6,087 nucleotides of DNA from assembly GCA_030597435.1 (NCBI GenBank), contig JAUVRV010000184.1:1-6087 (forward strand). Reading direction: 5' to 3'. The notes beneath the pieces were generated by a model that worked only from the letters and a program-made list of their open reading frames with translations, was not told where the DNA came from and did not search any database. Source of the stretch: Gemmatimonadales bacterium. GTDB lineage: Bacteria; Gemmatimonadota; Gemmatimonadetes; Gemmatimonadales; GWC2-71-9. Shown in pieces: positions 1 to 4,618 of the stretch (within the stretch, counting starts at the first letter, position 1; each line of letters opens with the position of its first letter). The translations under genes and the position numbers were made by a program.

Positions 1-1224
1 CCGATCGGCGATGGCCAGCGAGATCTCATCTTGAATGGCGAAGACGTCTTCCAGATCGCGGTCGAACCGTTCGGACCAGAGGTGGTAACCGTCGGCAACA
101 TTGATGAGCTGTGCGGTAACGCGCACTTTGTGACCGGCCTTGCGCACGCTTCCTTCCAGCACCGTCCCCACGTTCAGTTTCCGACCAATCTCACGGATGT
201 CGTATTCCTTGCCCTTGAACTGGAAGGCCGACGTCCGCGCTGTGACTCGCAGATCGGGAATCCCGGCGACGGCGTTGTTGATCTCCTCGGTGATGCCGTC
301 ACTGAAGTATTCGTTTTCCGGATCGGCACTCATGTTGGTGAACGGGAGCACTGCAATCGCGGACCGGTCGGCTGTGCGTGCATTCGAGTCGGCTGCTTCC
401 TGGAGGGCTGCCGAGAACTCGAGAGCGCTGGCGTACCGGTCGGCGGGTACCCGCGCGAGTGCCTGGGCAATAGCCTGCTCCACGTGCCGCGGCACCGTTT
501 CCCGCACGGTCGATATGGCGGGTACCTGTCCGATCGACTTCCGAGCCAGCAGTGCCTGTGCAGTCGAAGCGGTGAAGGGTGGATCGCCGGCCAGCATCTC
601 GTACAGCATGCAGCCGAGACTGTAGATGTCGCTCCTGGCGTCAAGCTCGCGGTCAGCGGTAGCCTGCGCGGGCGACATGTAGGCGGGCGTGCCGATCGCG
701 AACCCGGTCTCGGTCAGCCGCTCACCGCCCGCCACCGACACGGCGCAGGCAATTCCAAAGTCGGAGACCATCGCATGTCCGGCCTGGAATAGCACATTCT
801 CGGGTTTGATGTCCCGGTGCACGATACCGGCCGAGTGCGCGTAGTTCAGGGCGTCGGCGACTTCTCTGGTGATTGCGAGCGCGTCGCTGATTGGCAGTTG
901 CTTGTCCCGCTCGATGCGATCCCGTAGCGACTCGCCGGTGACATACGGCATGGTGCAATAGAGCAAGCCGTCGGCTTCGCCACAGTCATGCAGCGTCAGG
1001 ATATTCGGGTGCGTGAGTGTGGCCGCGATCTCGATTTCGCGCAGGAACCGCTCGACGCCGATGGCGGCCGCGAGTTCGGGCCGCAGCACTTTGAGTGCCA
1101 CCGGGCGGTTGGGTTTCTTGTCGTGGGCGAGGAATACCACCGCCATTCCACCACTGCCCAATTCACGCTCGACGATGTAACGGTCTGACAGGGCCGCGTT
1201 GAGGCGTTGGGTGATGTCGGTCAT
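1..1224 (-). CDS. Serine/threonine protein kinase fused to a TolB-like domain (C-terminus cut by window edge)
   Basis: The frame is open from an ATG at 1224 to the window edge, giving 408 residues. A Hanks-type kinase domain spans about residues 15-275. It has a glycine loop (GSGGMAVV, 23-30), the VALK lysine K45, the helix-C glutamate E63, HRDIKPEN with catalytic D138, and DFG with D155. The activation segment ends GTPAYMSPAQA, so the usual APE glutamate is Ala186, although its usual arginine partner is kept (R263 in PADRYAS). A TolB-like N-terminal domain starts near residue 290 (IAVLPF, then DPENEYFSDGITEEI) and runs to the edge. Relatives usually continue into TPR repeats, which is not testable here. 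I see no membrane segment between the two domains, so the visible part looks cytoplasmic. The likely role is phosphorylation signalling; the substrate is unknown. The gene is divergent from the DsrE-like gene. Its Shine-Dalgarno sequence is poor. A TATCCT 9 nt before the ATG could be a -10 box, but I find no -35 box. Confidence 0.95.
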   Translation of the reverse strand, partial: MTDITQRLNAALSDRYIVERELGSGGMAVVFLAHDKKPNRPVALKVLRPELAAAIGVERFLREIEIAATLTHPNILTLHDCGEADGLLYCTMPYVTGESLRDRIERDKQLPISDALAITREVADALNYAHSAGIVHRDIKPENVLFQAGHAMVSDFGIACAVSVAGGERLTETGFAIGTPAYMSPAQATADRELDARSDIYSLGCMLYEMLAGDPPFTASTAQALLARKSIGQVPAISTVRETVPRHVEQAIAQALARVPADRYASALEFSAALQEAADSNARTADRSAIAVLPFTNMSADPENEYFSDGITEEINNAVAGIPDLRVTARTSAFQFKGKEYDIREIGRKLNVGTVLEGSVRKAGHKVRVTAQLINVADGYHLWSERFDRDLEDVFAIQDEISLAIADR

Positions 1225-1270
1225 CGTGGCTCTAGGATACGGTGCTAATACGGCCGGGGCTAGGTGGAGC

Positions 1271-1283
1271 ACCGAGTCTCGGT
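1271..1283. promoter_or_regulatory. Perfect 13-nt inverted repeat, possible operator
   Basis: ACCGAG-T-CTCGGT is a perfect 6-bp inverted repeat around one central base. It lies between the divergent kinase (start 1224) and DsrE-like gene (start 1380), about 47 nt from the first and 97 nt from the second. Such short, closely spaced palindromes are typical dimer-repressor sites, but no binding protein can be named. It overlaps a second inverted repeat, GGTGCT 1241-1246 with AGCACC 1268-1273. In RNA the two hairpins would compete. Confidence 0.3.
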
Positions 1284-1284
1284 C

Positions 1285-1357
1285 GTACCGGCGGACGGCA
1301 CTTGCGGTTGTTCTTGCATCTGTCACAGACTAACGTCTCCACATGGTGGGCCGGTAC
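1285..1357. repeat. Spaced 8-bp inverted repeat upstream of the DsrE-like gene
   Basis: GTACCGGC at 1285-1292 is the exact reverse complement of GCCGGTAC at 1350-1357, separated by 57 bases. The right arm ends just before the ribosome binding region of the gene starting at 1380. If both arms are transcribed, they could form a long-range stem in the leader. No T-run follows, so it is not an intrinsic terminator. In GC-rich DNA, chance remains a real explanation. Confidence 0.25.
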
Positions 1358-1379
1358 AGGACTCTGAAAGGGTGAATCG

Positions 1380-1832
1380 ATGGCCGAGCAACCGGAGAAA
1401 GCCAGACCACGGGTCGCATTGGTCTGCACGAACTTCACGATGCAGAGCGCCTTCGGGCTATTGATCATTGCGCTGAACTCGGCGCGGCTGGGGTATGAGA
1501 CGCTGATTTACTTCACGTTCGAAGGACTCCACATGATCCGCCCCGGCCAGTTGCACGGCCTGCGCTACTACCCAACTGGTGTGGATCCCTCGGGCGCCCA
1601 TGTGGATGATTTCACTGAGAAACTCCGGAAGGATATGTATGACAAGGACATCCCGTACGTGGAGGACATGCTGGAGATGGCGCAACTGGAAGGAGTCGAA
1701 TTCCTGGCCTGCAAAACGAGTGCTGATCTGTTTGACCTGACGCAGGAAGACTTCATAGAGGGCGTGGAGATCATGCTTGCGGGCGATTTCGTGAAGCGCG
1801 CGGCGGGCTCAGACCTGCATCTAGTGCTCTGA
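1380..1832 (+). CDS. DsrE/DsrF-like (peroxiredoxin-type) family protein
   Basis: A 150-residue, single-domain protein. The start ATG at 1380 follows a purine-rich SD (GAAAGGGTG, 1366-1374) at good spacing. The fold pattern matches the DsrE superfamily: a first strand RVALVCTNF (11-19), a helix through FGLLIIALNSARLGYE (25-40), then LIYFTFEGLHMI (42-53). Later comes FLACKTSADLFDL (108-120), where C111 sits at the position of the family's reactive cysteine, and a closing GVEIMLAGDF strand-helix region. DsrE-like proteins are known for sulfur relay or sulfur and persulfide handling, and many are of unknown function. No dsr, tus or rhodanese partner is in the window, so a sulfur role is only an inference. 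There is no signal peptide or membrane segment, so it is probably cytosolic. It is transcribed away from the kinase and converges on the HEPN gene. Confidence 0.82.
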   Translation: MAEQPEKARPRVALVCTNFTMQSAFGLLIIALNSARLGYETLIYFTFEGLHMIRPGQLHGLRYYPTGVDPSGAHVDDFTEKLRKDMYDKDIPYVEDMLEMAQLEGVEFLACKTSADLFDLTQEDFIEGVEIMLAGDFVKRAAGSDLHLVL

Positions 1833-1869
1833 GGCATCCGTGTCTCGGCCGCCAGCTCACTCAGAAGTA

Positions 1870-1924
1870 TTGCAGCTATGTGGCTGTGGCGTTCAACTGC
1901 TGCAAGACGATGAAGAGACGATGA
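1870..1924. repeat. Weak hairpin and short direct repeat in the convergent gap
   Basis: The 122-nt gap between the DsrE-like and HEPN genes holds TTGCAGC (1870-1876), which pairs with GCTGCAA (1899-1905) across a 22-nt loop. After it, AGACGATGA appears twice, at 1905-1913 and 1916-1924, with an 11-nt period. No T-run follows the hairpin on either strand, so I do not call it a terminator. I see no other structure in this gap that I would defend. Confidence 0.25.
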
Positions 1925-1954
1925 CACCGGGCTCGTCCGCGGCGGGGTCCGCGC

Positions 1955-2365
1955 CTATGACCTGACGTGCGGTCTTACCAGTTCGGCCGTTCGTCTTGCG
2001 TCGAGCCGCGCCTGCTCGGCATCCTCCCGCGAGTAGAAGCCCGACGGGGTCAGGTCCTCCGCTCCATAGAAAGCCAACTCGCGGTCACGGCGCAGGGTGT
2101 GGGAAATCTTAGCGAGGGCATCGACATGGTCGCCCAAGGCCCGCGGCAGCCGCGCCCGCTCTGCTCGTAACACCTCGGACACGTCGTGTATCCTCGGAGG
2201 ATCGACGCCGCAGGCTCGGAGGAGTGCCTTGAGAGTCAGTTCCACTATTTCCTGCGACTCGCGCACGACATCGGCCCAGCTATCACCATCGAACAGCACA
2301 TCCAGGGCCTTTAGCCTGACCTCGGCCCGCCTGACGTAGTCCAATGCAAGATCGGTATTGCGCAT
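1955..2365 (-). CDS. HEPN domain protein, partner of the upstream nucleotidyltransferase
   Basis: With the start chosen here the protein has 136 residues. An upstream in-frame ATG at 2398 exists, but the ATG at 2365 is preferred. It lies one base after the stop of the nucleotidyltransferase gene (TGA-G-ATG) and 6 nt after a strong SD, GAGGTGG (2372-2378). The sequence is nearly all helical: a first helix DLALDYVRRAEVRLKALDVLF (5-25), the HEPN signature with a second long helix ADVVRESQEIVELTLKALLR (31-50), then PPRIHDV (56-62), and RELAFYG (95-101) near the end. The canonical HEPN RNase motif R-x4-6-H is not obvious; the nearest match is R95-x4-Y100. HEPN proteins beside minimal nucleotidyltransferases are known as toxin (RNase) or substrate partners, with the NTase modifying the HEPN protein by AMPylation. 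Here that role is inferred from pairing. RNase activity is doubtful given the motif. Confidence 0.87.
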   Translation of the reverse strand: MRNTDLALDYVRRAEVRLKALDVLFDGDSWADVVRESQEIVELTLKALLRACGVDPPRIHDVSEVLRAERARLPRALGDHVDALAKISHTLRRDRELAFYGAEDLTPSGFYSREDAEQARLDARRTAELVRPHVRS

Positions 2366-2366
2366 C

Positions 2367-2948
2367 TCAGGCCACCTCGACCCAATAGGATTGTCCATGC
2401 AAACGACGTCGAACCAGTTCGCCGGATACTACTCTCCGGCGTAGCCCCACCAACAACCGCGACACAGTCAAGCCGCGCTCAAACAGCACGATACCGTCCA
2501 TTGCGACCTCTGCCCAAGTGCCGCTAATACGCCCGTAGGACCGCGGTGGATGAACGAAATGTGGCTCCACCGAATGGCCGTCATGACTGAGCGGCCTCTC
2601 GTCCCACTTCGCGTAGAGCCAGCGGCCGATGGCCAGCTTCTCATCCACGACGATTAGCAGGTCGATGTCCGACTCCCGAGCCAGCTCCTGACGGGCCCAC
2701 GAGCCGAACGCAACGACCCCGAGCAGCGCCTCACCCACCAACTCGGCAGCCTGTGTAACGGCATCGGCACAGTCCACAGCCAACGGGCTCATGGGAAGGC
2801 CGAGTCTTCGGGCACAATACTCGTTGAGAGATAGGCCGGCCAGCTTGGCCGCATCCCGCAGATCCGCGTGCAAGCCTGGATCGATCCGCAACACGAATCG
2901 TCCCGAGGCCGGTCCGGAATCAGTGCCACATCGAGTAGTATCATGCAT
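2367..2948 (-). CDS. Ribbon-helix-helix / minimal nucleotidyltransferase fusion (MntA-like)
   Basis: 193 residues from the ATG at 2948. A GTG at 2966 would add six residues, but it lies between the likely -35 and -10 boxes and would not be transcribed. Residues 16-52 (GRFVLRIDPGLHADLRDAAK, then SLNEYCARRLGLP) look like a HicB/Arc-type ribbon-helix-helix DNA-binding segment. Residues about 70-160 are a minimal nucleotidyltransferase: GSWAR (82-86), ten residues from S83 to the D94-x-D96 pair (SDIDLLIVVD), and VEPHFV with E128 as a possible third acid. The Gly that often follows GSxAR is Gln87. Known MNT enzymes of HEPN/MNT pairs AMPylate and neutralise the HEPN toxin; the RHH part suggests autoregulation. 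The HEPN gene follows after one base, implying translational coupling. The family assignment is firm; the antitoxin role is inferred. Confidence 0.88.
   Translation of the reverse strand: MHDTTRCGTDSGPASGRFVLRIDPGLHADLRDAAKLAGLSLNEYCARRLGLPMSPLAVDCADAVTQAAELVGEALLGVVAFGSWARQELARESDIDLLIVVDEKLAIGRWLYAKWDERPLSHDGHSVEPHFVHPPRSYGRISGTWAEVAMDGIVLFERGLTVSRLLVGLRRRVVSGELVRRRLHGQSYWVEVA
2372..2378 (-). promoter_or_regulatory. Shine-Dalgarno that decides the HEPN start
   Basis: On the minus strand GAGGTGG lies 6 nt before the ATG at 2365 and inside the last codons of the nucleotidyltransferase gene. The alternative ATG at 2398 has no comparable site. This supports the 136-residue HEPN product and coupled translation of the pair. 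Confidence 0.7.
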
Positions 2949-2952
2949 GTGT

Positions 2953-2969
2953 AGAGATGATATCACTCT
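2953..2969. promoter_or_regulatory. Near-palindrome over the -10 box, candidate autoregulatory operator
   Basis: AGAG-A-TGATATCA-CTCT: the core TGATATCA (2958-2965) is a perfect 8-bp palindrome. Flanking AGAG and CTCT also match once one extra base is allowed. It covers most of the -10 box of the gene whose product begins with a ribbon-helix-helix segment. RHH antitoxins typically bind short palindromes over their own promoter, so autoregulation is a reasonable but untested inference. Confidence 0.4.
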
Positions 2970-2986
2970 TGATGCTGAGATGTCAA
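2957..2986 (-). promoter_or_regulatory. Near-consensus sigma70-type promoter for the RHH-NTase/HEPN pair
   Basis: Read on the minus strand: a perfect TTGACA (2986-2981), an 18-nt spacer, then TATCAT (2962-2957), one base off TATAAT. Only 8 nt separate the -10 box from the ATG at 2948. Transcription would therefore start at about 2950-2948, giving a leaderless or almost leaderless mRNA, consistent with the absence of an SD before this gene. The stretch is clearly more AT-rich than its surroundings. Confidence 0.65.
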
Positions 2987-3102
2987 CCGCGGGTGTTCCG
3001 GCCGTCTCTCGAGACTACGAGCCAAACCCGCCCCGTTTTGGCAGCCCCAAGTCCCTCGTGCTCCGGCTGGACAGGGGTGCTTGATTGGGGCACCAAAGTC
3101 CA

Positions 3103-3183
3103 AGCCGGCGCCCCCGCCAAGAAAAACGGTGCCCCCGAATCTAGGAGGCACCGCTTTGAGCCCAAGGTGTATAAGCGCCGGCT
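3103..3183. repeat. 9-bp inverted repeat enclosing the terminator
   Basis: AGCCGGCGC (3103-3111) and GCGCCGGCT (3175-3183) are exact reverse complements 63 nt apart, flanking the terminator hairpin. Nearby, GGTGC (3076-3080) and GCACC (3090-3094) form another small hairpin with the same GGTGC/GCACC arms as the terminator. The stretch is thus packed with related GC-rich hairpins, possibly to protect the 3' end of the hydrolase mRNA. A repeat-element origin is also possible. Confidence 0.35.
3121..3153 (-). terminator. Intrinsic terminator of the MBL hydrolase gene
   Basis: On the minus strand CGGTGCC (3153-3147) pairs perfectly with GGCACCG (3133-3127) over a 13-nt loop. It is followed at once by TTTTT (3126-3122). 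It lies about 50 nt past the hydrolase stop codon and upstream of the next promoter, so it should separate the sulfatase/hydrolase unit from the RHH-NTase/HEPN unit. The loop is rather long but can gain pairs internally. Confidence 0.68.
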
Positions 3184-3201
3184 ATCGGACGCGCACAGTT
3201 C

Positions 3202-4470
3202 TCACCGCTCCGGTTCGGCCGACGGCGGCTGGAAGCTCGTGCCGAACTCCTGGTTGGTCTGGTCGTAGTACCACTTGACCACATCCGCGAACACTACCCG
3301 TCCACCGGAGACGAAATCGGTGAAGCCGATTCTGTCGGCCGGGTCGGCAGCGAGCTTATCTGTCACCGAAGGCAACGGCCAGATGTCCTCGTCCACCACG
3401 GCCATGCGAACCCTGATGTCATCCTTCGTGACGTTGAACACCATGTAATCAATCGCCAGCTCGAACGGCCCGTCGTACGTCGAGCGAACCTCCTTGACGA
3501 TCTGGGGCTGCGTGTCGAAGTCATTGAACACGTGGTAACCGACCGCCATACGTGGGGTGATCTCACTCATCACTTTGCCAAACATCGCGGGCGAGGTGTG
3601 TACCTGGGTCGCGACGTTGAGCGCATCCTGCACTGCGAAGCGCTGCTTGCCGACCATGATCGATGGCGGGGCGAAGCACTCGTGAATCGCTAGGTCGGAA
3701 TTCTTGGTGTGCTCCATCCACCACTTGTTGGGATAGGTGTCGCTGCTGAAAGCGAACTTGAGGCCATTCCACTCCAGGATGAAGCTCACCGGGCCGTCGA
3801 GCGCATGAATCGCCGGGATGGTGCGGATGGTTACGCCGTTCTCCTGGTATATGATCTCGTTCACGGCGGTGTAGTCGAACTCGTTGATCTCGATCTGTAG
3901 GCCTAGCGTGTTAACGTTGCCTTGGCGTGAACCCATGTCCCAGGCGTACATCTCCTGCATGCGCTCGACCATGTATTTGGTGCCGTACTTCTCCTCTGCA
4001 CCGGACGGTCCCCAGATGCGCAGCGGCCGTTGACGGTTGGAGATCACGCCGCCTATCCAGAGGGCATCCAGGTCGCCGATGTGGTCGGCGTGCAAATGTC
4101 CGATGAACAGCTTGTCCAGGTAGTCATACGGGATCTTCATGGCGGCGATACGCTCGGCGGAGCCCAGGCCGATATCGAAGACGAACTTGTCGCCGTTGCC
4201 CAGCTCCACGATCCAGCAGGCTGCCGCTTGTTTCGGGCGAGCGTTTGGCATACCGGTGCCGCAGGCGATTACCCGCATCTCGTCGCGGGCGCGAGTCTCG
4301 CTTCCCGGGTAGTAGACGTCGCGGTCATCCAATGCTCTAGTTGGAGAGCCACCCTGTGCCGTCGCGTCCAATAGGCGGAACAAGCCGGTAGAATTGGCTA
4401 CCCAGCCGAGTACAAAGGCGAGCACGACGATGGCGCCGACGGCCCACCATCCGGACGAACGTTTTGGCAT
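3202..4470 (-). CDS. Membrane-anchored MBL-fold metallo-hydrolase, GntH-like
   Basis: 422 residues. The start ATG at 4470 is fixed by an excellent SD. The N-terminus MPKRSS plus a hydrophobic run at about 8-25 looks like an uncleaved anchor or signal sequence with positive residues inside, placing the enzyme outside the cytoplasmic membrane. The metallo-beta-lactamase core begins near 65 (MRVIACGTGMPN). It carries H125-x-H127-x-D129-H130, H222 in AIHALDGPVSF, D244 in FSSDTYPN, H263 in LAIHE and H313 in GYHVFND, so a full two-metal site like that of RNase Z/arylsulfatase-type MBL enzymes is plausible. Overall wording (KYGTKYMVERMQEMYAWD, IYQENGVTIRTIPAIHALDG) matches proteins annotated as guanitoxin-biosynthesis GntH, from memory. 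No other guanitoxin gene is here, so that pathway is not supported. The gene follows a sulfatase on the same strand, suggesting a joint role in ester or sulfate-ester breakdown. Substrate unknown. Confidence 0.92.
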   Translation of the reverse strand: MPKRSSGWWAVGAIVVLAFVLGWVANSTGLFRLLDATAQGGSPTRALDDRDVYYPGSETRARDEMRVIACGTGMPNARPKQAAACWIVELGNGDKFVFDIGLGSAERIAAMKIPYDYLDKLFIGHLHADHIGDLDALWIGGVISNRQRPLRIWGPSGAEEKYGTKYMVERMQEMYAWDMGSRQGNVNTLGLQIEINEFDYTAVNEIIYQENGVTIRTIPAIHALDGPVSFILEWNGLKFAFSSDTYPNKWWMEHTKNSDLAIHECFAPPSIMVGKQRFAVQDALNVATQVHTSPAMFGKVMSEITPRMAVGYHVFNDFDTQPQIVKEVRSTYDGPFELAIDYMVFNVTKDDIRVRMAVVDEDIWPLPSVTDKLAADPADRIGFTDFVSGGRVVFADVVKWYYDQTNQEFGTSFQPPSAEPER

Positions 4471-4475
4471 GGGTT

Positions 4476-4484
4476 ACCTCCCTT
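4476..4484 (-). promoter_or_regulatory. Strong Shine-Dalgarno of the MBL hydrolase
   Basis: AAGGGAGGT on the minus strand is an almost complete anti-16S match, 5 nt before the ATG at 4470. It fixes the start and implies efficient translation, in contrast to the RHH-NTase gene, which has no SD. Confidence 0.8.
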
Positions 4485-4494
4485 GAGTGCAAAT

Positions 4495-4552
4495 TGTTGT
4501 CTGTTGTCCGGTGTCCCGTTTACCCGTTATCCCGGGTCACGGGGTCACCGGG
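4495..4552. repeat. Degenerate 7-nt tandem repeat with a small GC hairpin
   Basis: Read on the plus strand the stretch falls into heptamers: two perfect TGTTGTC units (4495-4508), then CGGTGTC, CCGTTTA, CCCGTTA, TCCCGGG and TCACGGG, increasingly diverged. GGGTCAC also occurs twice, at 4534-4540 and 4542-4548. CCCGG (4531-4535) can pair with CCGGG (4548-4552) over a 12-nt loop. It fills most of the gap between the sulfatase and the hydrolase. It may come from slipped replication or act as an RNA structure before the hydrolase SD. Confidence 0.4.
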
Positions 4553-4562
4553 CCACCGCTTC

Positions 4563-4576
4563 TAGGCGTAAACCTA
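4563..4576. repeat. Small hairpin TAGG-CGTAAA-CCTA after the sulfatase
   Basis: A 4-bp stem with a 6-nt loop, about 45 nt beyond the sulfatase stop. It is too short and lacks a T-run, so it is not a terminator. I record it because it is the only structure between the sulfatase stop and the heptamer repeat. No clear promoter for the hydrolase was found in this gap, which favours read-through from the sulfatase. Confidence 0.2.
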
Positions 4577-4618
4577 ACGTCTATCATTGACCCTGCCAGA
4601 TACATAGCGGGTCCCTTC

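Noticed and set aside
31..792. Long plus-strand open frame (and another at 140-625) over the kinase
   Set aside because: The minus strand here encodes a continuous, fully motif-bearing kinase and TolB-like domain. The plus-strand frames show no recognisable domain and are antisense shadows.
1955..2398. 147-residue version of the HEPN protein from the ATG at 2398
   Set aside because: It would overlap the upstream gene by 32 nt without an SD. The ATG at 2365 has a strong SD and begins at the family's usual first helix.
2367..2966. 199-residue version of the nucleotidyltransferase from a GTG at 2966
   Set aside because: The GTG lies between the -35 and -10 boxes of the best promoter, has no SD, and adds six residues outside the conserved part.
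2963..3278. Several short open frames on both strands in and around the 2949-3201 gap
   Set aside because: They overlap each other, the promoter or the terminator, lack good SDs and show no domain; GC-rich DNA has few stops.
3202..4470. A guanitoxin biosynthesis cluster, suggested by the GntH-like hydrolase
   Set aside because: None of the other pathway genes is in the window; the neighbours are a sulfatase and an RHH-NTase/HEPN pair.
4572..4578. GTTAGGT on the minus strand, matching the integron attC core GTTRRRY
   Set aside because: No matching RYYYAAC partner, no attC-like arms and no cassette layout; a 7-nt degenerate match is expected by chance.
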